The notes below the pieces were generated by a model, which was given only the letters and a program-made list of their open reading frames with translations, ran no database searches and was not told the DNA's origin. Source: Prorocentrum cordatum (taxonomy: Eukaryota > Sar > Dinophyceae > Prorocentrales > Prorocentraceae). Taken from it: 64,000 nt of DNA. Of this stretch, positions 41,579-49,900 are shown one piece after another (position 1 is the first letter of the stretch; each line of letters opens with the position of its first letter). Position numbers and translations under genes: made by a program. The stretch spans positions 1-64,000 of the forward strand of contig CAUYUJ010004716.1 in assembly GCA_963575745.1 (NCBI GenBank), read 5' to 3'.

Positions 41579-43440
41579 ATCCTGCTGATAGCTTTGCTTA
41601 ACCTTTTAAGAGTATCATTGGATCTGGGAAGAATTCCGGCCTTCCTGCATTCCTTCATGAATGGCTCATCCACCGAACGTATCGGTGGGAGCTTCCGAAG
41701 TGCCAGTCTATCCCTGATCAGATCTGGAGTCCCACTAGTGAAGGATGTGTCTCCTGGGTGGTGCAGCTGAACTGCTGGCGGGTTTCCCCGCATCGGAGCC
41801 TCTGTTGCTGAAGAGGCTGCGGCTCCTGAAGAGGGGGAAGCTGCGGCAGCAGCGCCTGGCGGGTTTCCCCGCGGAGATGCGCGACTGGCGCTGCCCCTGA
41901 TCTTCGGCACCCAGTTACCCCTCGACATAGCACCTTCATCGGACCTCCTGGAACGAGCCGCCACAGGCGAAGCTGGCGCAGGTGCATACTCACTGCGCTC
42001 GAAAGCTGCCGCCCGTTCCGCAATGGACTTGCTGCGGCTAAGCGAACGTCTTCGTTCCTCAGTGGGGTCCGGGGGTTGCTGCTTGGGCACAGATGCTGGT
42101 ATAGGAGCTGTGCGTTTCGGCGCCGGAGGCGGCTTAGGTGTCGGGGGTTCACTCTTGGCCTTCGAAGTTAGTGGGAGTGGGGGCTTTCTAGCCCCCTTCA
42201 TGTAGAGCTTGCTGGAATCCTCCAGCATCTTGCGAGTTGCCTCGCGCGTGCGTTCATCTACTGTCCGAATACGCTCCTCATCTTCCGCCACACGTTGAGC
42301 CTTTGTCTCGTCCTTGATGATCGGCTCTGGTTGTTGGGACTGGCTAGAGACGCCAGGCGAGTTTCCTCGCATACCAGGAAGACTAAAGAGCGCGTCTTTC
42401 TCTTCCTGGGTCATGGCTACCATTCCCCTTGGAGCCGGAGTAGGTTTCTCTTCTTCTTTCGGATCCAAGTGGCCCAAGATCCCGAGACGACTACTCACTG
42501 CTGCGATCTCTTCCGGTGTCATCGGGTCAAGTGGCGGATGGCCCTCCTTAGGAGGGGTTTTGCCCCTGTTGGGGCTCAGGCCTTCGTTGTTTCCAACGGG
42601 GCATCCTGGCCTGTGATTCTGGAACGGCTGGGAACAAGGACCACATGCAGCGTGAGGCCTATACTGCTTGCGAGCCGCGATAATATCTCGCAACTGGGTC
42701 CGCGCTTCTTGAATTTCCGGGCGGCGGATGTTTGTTGCAAGCTGATAGCCTCCACGGATGGGTCTGCCATCGCCGTCCCTATAGGCAGGATTGCCCTGGC
42801 CGAAGGCCGAGTGTTCCCCTTTTCGGCGTCGTGGGTCGTTATATGGAAGTAGCTGGCCACCTCTTCTGGCAGCGTGTTCCTTTGGGCCAGCCTGTCTCCA
42901 ATCACGAGGGAGTCGAGCCTGAGGATGTGGCTCTCCTCTGACGCGCGTATGGGAACGAGATCTTCTGGTGTTCTCATCAGAAGAGGCTGCTGATGCAGCA
43001 GGAGCGGCACCCGTTGGAGGTGCTTGAGGAGGCTCCTCTGCGATCCCGGGTGGATCGCTCGATGGAGGCAGGTCTCCCTGCTGGGTGGAGCTCGGCTCAA
43101 GTGGCTCTTGTGCCGATGGTGATGATGGTTCAGACTCATCAGGGTCGAAATCGACCTCTTCCTCACCAGTCACGTCCATCATGAGGATGGTGACGTCATC
43201 CTCATCTAACCCACAACCCTCGCCTTCTACTTCTTCTGATGTCGAACTACCAATTACGATGGCCATTGGCGCATCTGGTAAAGGCAGGTTTCCCTGCATG
43301 GCCGGCGTCTGGCCGTCACTCGGCTGTCCTGGAGTAGGAGGCACAGTCGTCGGCTCAGGGTCATCGACGAGCATAGGCTGCCTAGCAATGTTACGCATGG
43401 CCGTATGGTTTGGCCTCATCCCAGCTCCTGGAGATTCCAT
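41579..43440 (-). CDS. Low-complexity N-terminal part of the interrupted Tpt1-like ORF
   Basis: ATG 43,440. About 620 codons to the insertion point; joined to 33,075 the ORF totals 1,111 codons with no frame loss. Acidic N-terminus (EDDVTILMMDVTGEEEVDFD), Arg/Ser/Pro-rich middle, KEEEKPTPAPRG, and an Ala/Ser-rich region. Hairpin peptides: QGNLP, QGDLP, RGNSP, RGNPP twice. The end, NDTLKRLSKAISRI, is the first helix of the Tpt1/KptA domain. Read into the inserted element it would stop at 41,533. Probably a disordered multivalent region preceding the enzyme (inference). Confidence 0.65.
41778..41791 (-). repeat. Hairpin 12: GCGGG/GAAA
   Basis: GCGGGGAAACCCGC; encodes RGNPP. Confidence 0.85.
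41859..41872 (-). repeat. Hairpin 13: GCGGG/GAAA
   Basis: GCGGGGAAACCCGC; encodes RGNPP. Confidence 0.85.
42357..42370 (-). repeat. Hairpin 14: GCGAG/GAAA
   Basis: GCGAGGAAACTCGC; encodes RGNSP. Confidence 0.85.
43068..43081 (-). repeat. Hairpin 15: GCAGG/GAGA
   Basis: GCAGGGAGACCTGC; encodes QGDLP. Confidence 0.85.
43284..43297 (-). repeat. Hairpin 16: GCAGG/GAAA
   Basis: GCAGGGAAACCTGC; encodes QGNLP. Confidence 0.85.
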
Positions 43441-44420
43441 CCTGGCGGGGGAAGATCATGACCACGCATAGCCATTGCCATTTCCAGGGCACGACGCCAT
43501 CTACCATGGGAGTATACTAAGTGTCGTTGCACTTCCTGAGGATTTATACTGTCAATGAGAGACAAAGCTGCCAAGAGTAGCTCTGAGCTACCGCAAGCAT
43601 CATTATCATTATCTGTCATAGTACCAGCTTCAATTTGTTCTTGACTCTCAGGATATGCAACTGCAAGTATCTCATGCATCCACATGAGGGTCTGCAAAAG
43701 TGTACGCGGTCCATATTCGCCTGGAGCAAGCGAACCAGGAGGTATGAACGGAGAACCTGGTTCACCTGCAATGAAGGCCTGAACAAATGCTTGAGACTCC
43801 ATTTCAATTAAGTCTTCAATAGTATGGGGATATTCTCCCAGCAGAAAAGGCCTGTGTCCAGGCGGGATTTCGGGCGGAGGTTCGAGGTTCTGTTGAACCT
43901 CGGAAGGCGAAGCCTCTATAGTGGTGTCCTCGCCGTCGCTCTCGTAGGCCATGATGTTGCCTGGGTTGCCGAACATCCAGTCGAGGAAGGAAAGAGGCTC
44001 GTTTCCGAGCGTACCGTGTTCCACGGGAGTGAGTTCATTACTGCCCGTGACGAACCGGCGGACGTACTCGAGGTAATACGCGTATAATCCATGACCATAC
44101 CCCTCGAGCTCGTCAATGTTGTCCATGCCGACGACCCATGTGAAAAATATCTGTTCCATAGCCTCAAAGTCCTGGAGGCTCAGATACTCAATGGATGGTG
44201 TGCTTGAGCCGAAATGGACTTCGGACGACATGCCCTTTCCATTTCCCTTCGCTGGACAATCTCGCACAAGATGATCGGTACTACCACACTCATGACATTT
44301 GAGAACCTGGCCGTCTCTACCTCGCGGGTTTCCCCGCCTACCTTTGCCTTTTCCTGAGGTCTCTCCACGGCCTTTACCGCGGCCTTTTTCCCCCAAAGAA
44401 TATCTCATCATGTTGTTCAT
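43416..44420 (-). CDS. CCHC zinc-knuckle protein
   Basis: 334 codons. Gly/Lys/Arg-rich start, then C42HECGSTDHLVRDC55, a CX2CX4HX4C knuckle as in Gag nucleocapsid proteins, which bind single-stranded nucleic acid. The RRGNP just before it is encoded by the hairpin at 44,324-44,337, and LGNEP by 43,997-44,010. The rest is acidic with Leu/Ile-rich helices. It overlaps the Gag-like ORF upstream by 47 nt and the next ORF downstream by 25 nt, each in a different frame. Confidence 0.6.
   Translation of the reverse strand: MNNMMRYSLGEKGRGKGRGETSGKGKGRRGNPRGRDGQVLKCHECGSTDHLVRDCPAKGNGKGMSSEVHFGSSTPSIEYLSLQDFEAMEQIFFTWVVGMDNIDELEGYGHGLYAYYLEYVRRFVTGSNELTPVEHGTLGNEPLSFLDWMFGNPGNIMAYESDGEDTTIEASPSEVQQNLEPPPEIPPGHRPFLLGEYPHTIEDLIEMESQAFVQAFIAGEPGSPFIPPGSLAPGEYGPRTLLQTLMWMHEILAVAYPESQEQIEAGTMTDNDNDACGSSELLLAALSLIDSINPQEVQRHLVYSHGRWRRALEMAMAMRGHDLPPPGWNLQELG
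43883..43902 (-). repeat. 8-bp stem hairpin
   Basis: CGAGGTTC-TGTT-GAACCTCG on the plus strand, a perfect 8-bp stem in the acidic part of the CCHC ORF. Confidence 0.65.
43997..44010 (-). repeat. Hairpin 17: GCTCG/GAAA
   Basis: GCTCGGAAACGAGC; encodes LGNEP. Both variable pairs differ from the GCAGG type. Confidence 0.85.
44324..44337 (-). repeat. Hairpin 18: GCGGG/GAAA
   Basis: GCGGGGAAACCCGC; encodes RGNPR just upstream of the zinc knuckle. Confidence 0.85.
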
Positions 44421-46173
44421 CTGAGAGCCTCTGGAGAAATGCCGCGATACCTCGCCCGTTCAACCTCCGACGACCACGCTTGCCTTTACCCTTTCCTTTA
44501 AAACTTCTGCGTATCCTCCTTCTAACACGACGCACTGGTTTTCGTGTGAACCTCAACCACCTTCGCTTAGCCTGTTGTAACAGCCAGAATAAATGCTCAG
44601 CACGCTGATTGTCGTTATCCATATTCATGATATCTGACCAATCTAGAGCTTCAACACCATCTGATGATATAGTGTCTGTGTCGGTGCCGGAGTCGAAATC
44701 TTCGTCTCCTAAATAGGTGGATACACCGTCGGTTAGGGGATTTGATCCCCCCCATAACGAGCGGTGTGGTTGTGGTTCTCTAGAAGGAGGGCCGGTTGCC
44801 CAGCTTGGTTGTGATCGATCCCCTGCTAATAAAGCAGTGGATTCTCCTGGGTCATCGGCCCATATGTTTAAGGGCCCGTTTCCAGGCTGGACTTCAGTAG
44901 TCAAGGTAGTGTAGAAATTTCCACTACCAGATCCCCTTCCTCTTCCAAACACGGATCCTATGTTGCCAGGGGATCGTTCGGATAGGTTACCTACCGAACG
45001 CATCCTTTCCAGCAACTCATCATATTGTTGTTGTGTTCGAGGCATTTGGTGGTTGAGTGGCTGCAAGAGTTGCATGGCTTTCTGGTTGCCGACGCCTAAG
45101 GCGCGGAATAGGATAGTAGTTAGCAGTTGGAAGTTAGGAAGGTCGAATCCCACCGACTGTGCCTCAAGTCGGGCCATTTCGAATCGGGTAAGAGTGACAT
45201 CAATTCGTTCCCCGTGAGGCACATGGAAGTCGATGAGTTGTGTGCCGGAAGTGAGCTGTCGCTCATCTTCCAGGCGTTCGAACTTCATGCTGATGAGGAA
45301 CATGATGTAAGTTACTGGGTCTGTGTGGACCCCATCAATGTCAGCACCATAGTTTATAATGTCAGGCGGTACCCTCATGGCGAGGGTCCTCGCTAGGCCT
45401 CCCAGGCCGCGTTGTATTGCGGCCGCTTGGGCCTGTGGCGTCATACGTCCGCTTGTAACGTTGAGCCACGCGTTGACCTCGTAAATGTACTCACGAAAAG
45501 GTACATTACCCTGAGGGTCCCAAAATGGGCCATGTGTTTGCCCATCGGTGCTGTTATCTCCCCGACGCATGTGTGCGATTGCTGCCCCCAGCGCGAACCA
45601 TATGATAGCGAAAACGATTAGCCCAAGAATGTGTAACGAAGAATGGTTATGATGAGCGGTGTCACGCTGGGGTAGCGCCTTGTCGAGTCTTCGAGGCGCT
45701 CTGTCTGGCGGGTTTCCCCGCCCTTGCTTCAGGTATTGCGTTATTGGCTCGTTGCCGAGCGGTTGATAGTAACGCAATGATGAAGCGTATATGGTACCAA
45801 TCTGGCCGTCTAGACGTCGTACCTCTCGTGTAGCTTCTTGCTCTTGAATAGATCCTCGTACATGTACTGGGAGTGATGGCGCAGGGTAGTAGGTGGTCAC
45901 GAAGATCGCGCCGAAGAATGTGAGGCTGAGAAGAGCAAGAGCTGACCACACGAGAGTGCGGCCAGCTCCGCTACCAAGTCGAAAGTGAGCTTGGTAACTC
46001 AAATAGGGCATATAGCCTGTCATATAGCATCCGATTCCAAGGCGCTGACCGTGGACATCGGATGGCAAATAGCGTCCATCGCTCTGCTGTAGCTGTGAAG
46101 GTACAGTATGAGGGGTGGGCGGATAAGATAGGACAAGATCGATGTAATGATCTTTCCAGCACATAGCGAACAC
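44374..46173 (-). CDS. Gag-like protein with two membrane segments
   Basis: 599 codons. Two strong hydrophobic segments, about 73-95 (LVWSALALLSLTFFGAIFVT) and 180-201 (LHILGLIVFAIIWFALGAAI), flank a loop with two hairpin-encoded peptides (LGNEP, RGNPP). Residues about 222-400 look like a retrotransposon Gag core (FREYIYEVNAWLNV; AIQRGLGGLARTLAMRVPPD; LPNFQLLTTILFRALG). The C-terminus is very basic (KGKGKRGRRRLNGRG). Membrane anchoring would be unusual for Gag; the N-terminal 200 residues may be a fused piece. The ORF end overlaps the CCHC ORF. Confidence 0.55.
   Translation of the reverse strand: MFAMCWKDHYIDLVLSYPPTPHTVPSQLQQSDGRYLPSDVHGQRLGIGCYMTGYMPYLSYQAHFRLGSGAGRTLVWSALALLSLTFFGAIFVTTYYPAPSLPVHVRGSIQEQEATREVRRLDGQIGTIYASSLRYYQPLGNEPITQYLKQGRGNPPDRAPRRLDKALPQRDTAHHNHSSLHILGLIVFAIIWFALGAAIAHMRRGDNSTDGQTHGPFWDPQGNVPFREYIYEVNAWLNVTSGRMTPQAQAAAIQRGLGGLARTLAMRVPPDIINYGADIDGVHTDPVTYIMFLISMKFERLEDERQLTSGTQLIDFHVPHGERIDVTLTRFEMARLEAQSVGFDLPNFQLLTTILFRALGVGNQKAMQLLQPLNHQMPRTQQQYDELLERMRSVGNLSERSPGNIGSVFGRGRGSGSGNFYTTLTTEVQPGNGPLNIWADDPGESTALLAGDRSQPSWATGPPSREPQPHRSLWGGSNPLTDGVSTYLGDEDFDSGTDTDTISSDGVEALDWSDIMNMDNDNQRAEHLFWLLQQAKRRWLRFTRKPVRRVRRRIRRSFKGKGKGKRGRRRLNGRGIAAFLQRLSDEQHDEIFFGGKRPR
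44874..44887 (-). repeat. Hairpin 19: GCCTG/GAAA with G-U pair
   Basis: GCCTGGAAACGGGC; one U-G wobble in the RNA stem; encodes PGNGP. Confidence 0.7.
44975..45000 (-). repeat. Long hairpin with bulge
   Basis: Plus-strand CGTTCGG and CCGAACG arms enclose A-TAGG-TTA-CCTA. On the sense strand this encodes SVGNLSERS, a peptide close to the hairpin-family GNxx type. Confidence 0.6.
45708..45721 (-). repeat. Hairpin 20: GCGGG/GAAA
   Basis: GCGGGGAAACCCGC; encodes RGNPP between the two membrane segments. Confidence 0.85.
45747..45760 (-). repeat. Hairpin 21: GCTCG/GCAA
   Basis: GCTCGGCAACGAGC; encodes LGNEP, 25 nt from hairpin 20. Confidence 0.85.
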
Positions 46174-46232
46174 TCGCGGTGTCCGGGCAAATAGGGCGCG
46201 CGTGCCTTGAGCCCAAGGCAGCGGCGCGCGAG

Positions 46233-47552
46233 CTATGCTCCCGATACTGTAACATCTCCCAAAGAGCTACCCTTAAAGTGAGGCTGCCCCGTAGGCGCTC
46301 CCTCTCGTCCGCCAGGTGGCCCCCCCCAATCTGGGGTTGCTCCCCCTCCGCCGTCAGCAGAGGGCGCTGGGGCCCCGCCTGGGTCTGGGGTTTCCGGCCG
46401 CGAGGCGCCGCCGTGGGCGTCCCCATGACCTCCTCCTCCTCCTCCTGGGCGAGGCGCCTCAGGCGCGGGCTCCTTGCCCCCCTCTCGGCCCACGTCGTCC
46501 CCGTCGGGGGGCCGGTGCTGGAGGGGGCGAAGGAGTCCCCGATCCCCCGCGTCCGGGGCCCCAGCAAGGGGAGCGGGCCCCGCCAAGTGGGGGCCGCCCA
46601 GCAGGCCTGCACCTCCGCTCTGCGGGGTCCCTCCAGGTGGTCCTCCAGCCCGGGCCCCGCGGGCCTCTCGGAGCCACCGCTCGTGAGCAGTCCGGAAGTC
46701 CTCGGGGTTAGCCTTCCAGGCGCTGAACAACGTCGCGTTGGCCGAGGCCATGAAGTCCTCATCAGGGTCACGGCGCACCCCTGCCCGGGCTCCCTCCGCG
46801 AGGAGGCCCTCCCTCGCGCTGGCCGCTGCCCACAGCACTTGGTGTGCGGAGACGGGCGGCATGGAGCGGGCGGCACCCATGAGGAGCACCTCCTCAGGTA
46901 CCCCCGCACGGGTTCCCTCCCTCCAATCGTGAAGGGGGGCCCCGGAAATCTGCCAGGCCTCCTTGGGATCGAAGCGCCTCACCCGAGGGGTGCCATCCCC
47001 CCGCGTGTCTTCCAATAGCACGGGGTAGTGCCCGGAGACTTCGCCAGGGTGCCAGAGTGGGTAGTCAGGCCCGCTGCTCATCGGGCTAAGGATGACCCTG
47101 ACGTCTCCCTCCGACTCCCGGGTGCTCTTCCAGGCCCCGGCCGCCTGGAGGGCGGTGGGGCGCCCTCCCTCCCCGCGGTCGGCCCTCTCAGGGACCTTGA
47201 AGTGGCGCCAGTGGGTCCTCCCCTCCTCCTCCTGCATGTAGAGCTCCGGAGGGGCCGCCTCGGGCGTCAGCAGGGCGCTACTGAGGTTCAGTGGGACCAA
47301 TCGCTCGCTCCGCCGCAGGAGTGCGAGTGCGGCGCTCCCCAGTTCCCCCCGTCTCTCCAGGCCAGGAGGAGGCGCAATCCCCCTCGATCCTCGATCCCCC
47401 ATCCTCGACCCTGCCCGATCTTTACCTTTTGGGGGGTGCTGTTTTCCACGACCTCGATGGGGGTCCCGAGCGATCTGCTTCGAGATCCCAAGCGATTGCG
47501 TCATGGATGAAATAATCGCCCGAGCGCGCGGACGCAGCGGGCACATGTGCAC
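46233..47552 (-). CDS. Unknown Gly/Pro/Ala-rich ORF
   Basis: 439 codons. The middle is protein-like (LYMQEEEGRTHWRHFKVPER; GDVRVILSPMSSGPDYPLWH; FRTAHERWLREARG), whereas the C-terminal 140 residues are Gly/Pro-rich. The first ~58 codons (47,552-47,378) lie in a repeat also present at 58,842-59,016, so the true start is probably downstream of the repeat edge. No domain recognised. Could be a fragment of another retroelement. Confidence 0.4.
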   Translation of the reverse strand: MHMCPLRPRARAIISSMTQSLGISKQIARDPHRGRGKQHPPKGKDRAGSRMGDRGSRGIAPPPGLERRGELGSAALALLRRSERLVPLNLSSALLTPEAAPPELYMQEEEGRTHWRHFKVPERADRGEGGRPTALQAAGAWKSTRESEGDVRVILSPMSSGPDYPLWHPGEVSGHYPVLLEDTRGDGTPRVRRFDPKEAWQISGAPLHDWREGTRAGVPEEVLLMGAARSMPPVSAHQVLWAAASAREGLLAEGARAGVRRDPDEDFMASANATLFSAWKANPEDFRTAHERWLREARGARAGGPPGGTPQSGGAGLLGGPHLAGPAPLAGAPDAGDRGLLRPLQHRPPDGDDVGREGGKEPAPEAPRPGGGGGGHGDAHGGASRPETPDPGGAPAPSADGGGGATPDWGGPPGGREGAPTGQPHFKGSSLGDVTVSGA

Positions 47553-48040
47553 CCAGAAAAGTTCGAGGTTGAAACAATCTTAGACATATTTCTAATACAG
47601 CAGCGAATTCTTGTCCTGCAAGCCTGTACTGTTAATTGGGGTGATTGGGGCCTCTGTTAGCTTCACTTAGCATCGCTTGGTGCTTGTGGGCGGTCGGAGT
47701 AGCGCTGCAAATGAACCGTGGCCTCAAATCTTGCGCGGTCGCCATGGAGACGCCATGAAGAATTCGAGAGTGTAGGTTTGCAATCGGGGGCTATTGGCTG
47801 CTTCGGCTGAATTCCCAAGAAGATCGCGCTGCCGCGCGGAAGCGAAGAAAAAGCGGCACCGCCCCCCGCGGGGTAGCCATCGAGACACCGAGCGGATATA
47901 CGACCCAAAACACCAGCTCCCGAGCACAACGGCACCACGAAAAGCAGACGCGCGCGCATTGCAACACATTTAACCCAACGAAGCACATTAATAGCAGCTG
48001 GGGTGGACGTTTCCAGATGTCTCAGATTTGCAAACGATGA

Positions 48041-48545
48041 ACATGGGCGCAGCCTACGGGCGCAGCCTGCGGGGCAGCCGGCGGGAGCGCCGGTAAGTGC
48101 AACATATGTACGCGGGCAGCCTGGGGGCGCGGCCTGCGGGGGCAGCCCATGGGCGCAGCCCATGGAGCTGGGGGGCCCATGGGAGCACCATGCAGAGCAT
48201 TTCACGAGGGCGCCCCGGCGCGGGGGCAGCGCGCGGGGGCAGCCTGCGAAGGCAGCTCATGGATGGGGGCAGCCCGCGGACGGGCGCAGCCCATGAGAAC
48301 GCGCGATGAGAGCGCAGCCACTGAGGGCAACCAGTCAGGGCAGCTTGTGAAAGCACTCGGCGCGGGCTGCCCATGGATGGGGGCAGCTTGCGCGCGCGGT
48401 GGGGGGGGGGGGGGGTGCGAGGGCGACCTGCCGGAGCAGGCTATGGGGGCAGCTCTTGGGCGCGAGCAATGGGGCAGCGCGCCGTCGGGCGCCCCATGAG
48501 GTCAGCCGATCGGAAACAGCCCGTCGACGGGGGCAGGCTGGAGAA
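48041..48545. repeat. G-rich degenerate minisatellite (GGGGGCAGCC-like)
   Basis: Irregular repeats of GGGGGCAGCCxxxGGG. The same array is at 59,450-59,960 within copy 2, and a related one at 58,190-58,640. Confidence 0.7.
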
Positions 48546-49900
48546 AAGGGAAAAAGGGCAAGACGAGGGGGAGGAAGAAGAAGGAGGACCAAGAGCAGGA
48601 GCAAAAGAAGCGCGATGAATACGGAAGAAGAAAGAGGAACCGAGACGAGCGCCAAGACGAGAAGAAGGAAGAAGAAGGACGACCGATAATTAAGGGAGAT
48701 ATCAGGGGGAGGACGACCCCCCTCGATCCTCGATCCTCCACCCTTGATCCTGCCCGATCCAATCCCCCCTCGGTCCCTCTGTTTTAAGTGCCGATCGATC
48801 CTCGAGAGTCCTTCGGTCCTCGGTCTCCTTTACCCTTGACCAGCCCCCCATCTGCGACCCCCCCTCTATCCTCGATCTCCGATCGAACTTCGGCCCTCGA
48901 TCCTCGATCCACCTGCCCTACCACTGCTGCTGATGCTGCTGCTTCTCCCCCCCCCCTTCCTCCTCCCCCCTCAATCCTCGCTCTTCGCGCCCCCCCGTCC
49001 TCCACCCCCCTCCCTTCCCACCGCCCCTCTCCCCCTCCTCGCCTTCCTACCCCCCCCCCCCCCTGGCTGGCTGCAGCGGGGGGGGGGTGGAGGGGGGCTC
49101 CCCATCAGTTTTGAAATCGGCAGGGCAGTTCCGTTCGCGGAATTGGGCGCCCTGGCGCGGGCGGCCGAACGACCCCTGCAGCGGGGCGCCCTGGCCACGC
49201 AGTCGCCGCCGCAAAAAACTGCTTGTCGACGCTGGCGGCGCGCAAATGCAACGCCGAACAACACGCGCAGCGCGCGCGCCAAAGTGCACCCGGGGCGCCG
49301 CCAGAGATGCAGCGGCGGCCGCGCTGAGGCTGCCGAAGCTGAACCACGGCCCGCGCTGGGGCGCGCCGCGGCCGAGACAGCAAGGTCGGGCAGCGCGCGC
49401 CATCCCGCCGACGACGATGGCGAATATAGCGACGACGACCCCAGCGAGTTCGACACGGACCCCTTCGTCGTTCCTCCTCCTCCTCCTCCCCCTCCCTCCT
49501 CCTCTGGCCTTCTCCCCTGCGCCCCTTCCTGCCCGAGCTCCCCCTCCGCGCGAATCTTCCTCGAACCTCCTCCTCTCCCACCTCGCCCTCAGCGTCGTCG
49601 CCCTGATTCCTCCCGGCCGCCCCTCTTCCCCCGCCCCTCCCCCTCCCTGCCTCCTTTGCGCCGCCCCCCTCTCCCTGATATTCATGCCTCGTCGTCGTCG
49701 TCGTCGCGCCCCACCCCCATCCTCGCGGTTTCTGCGCCCCCGCCTCCTCGCGACCCCGCCCCCCTCATCCCCCCGCCCCCGCGCGCGGCACGCTCGAGAA
49801 AGGGGCCCCGCTTAGAGACTTCATCCCGTTCAAGCGCGGCAGAACTGTAAAGTGGGCGACAGCGCAGGATTCGACCGACCCCGCTCCTAAATTAAGGACA
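48546..49900. other. Polypyrimidine and GC-rich segment of copy 1
   Basis: CTCGATCCTCGATCC-type words at 48,715-48,910, then C/T-rich tracts to 49,060 and 49,460-49,700. All frames are composition shadows, repeated at 59,960-61,300. Confidence 0.55.

Larger units (their letters stand above)
29211..46173 (-). mobile_element. Gag/protease-type element with interspersed hairpins (outer element)
   Basis: Series of minus-strand ORFs with Gag-like, CCHC knuckle, Tpt1/KptA, RING-H2 and retropepsin-like parts, interrupted by the retrotransposon at 33,076-41,578. The Gag-knuckle-protease order recalls LTR retroelements, but I find no integrase, reverse transcriptase or LTR, so it is truncated, non-autonomous, or a domesticated host locus. 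The ORFs are in three frames with short overlaps. The extent is set by the first Gag codon and the last hairpin. Twenty-one GCNNG-loop-CNNGC hairpins lie inside it. Confidence 0.6.

Noticed and set aside
29211-45760. CRISPR array
   Set aside because: Units are only 14-15 nt, irregularly spaced, inside ORFs, and in a eukaryotic context.
29211-45760. Hairpins as transcription terminators or REP elements
   Set aside because: They lie within coding frames, lack U-tracts and have a codon-phase bias; the genome looks eukaryotic.
46233-46711. Plus-strand frames overlapping the Gly/Pro-rich ORF
   Set aside because: Antisense shadows of GC-rich sequence.
49047-49850. Long Ser/Pro frames in the duplicated unit
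   Set aside because: Polypyrimidine tracts; not conserved as frames between the two copies.
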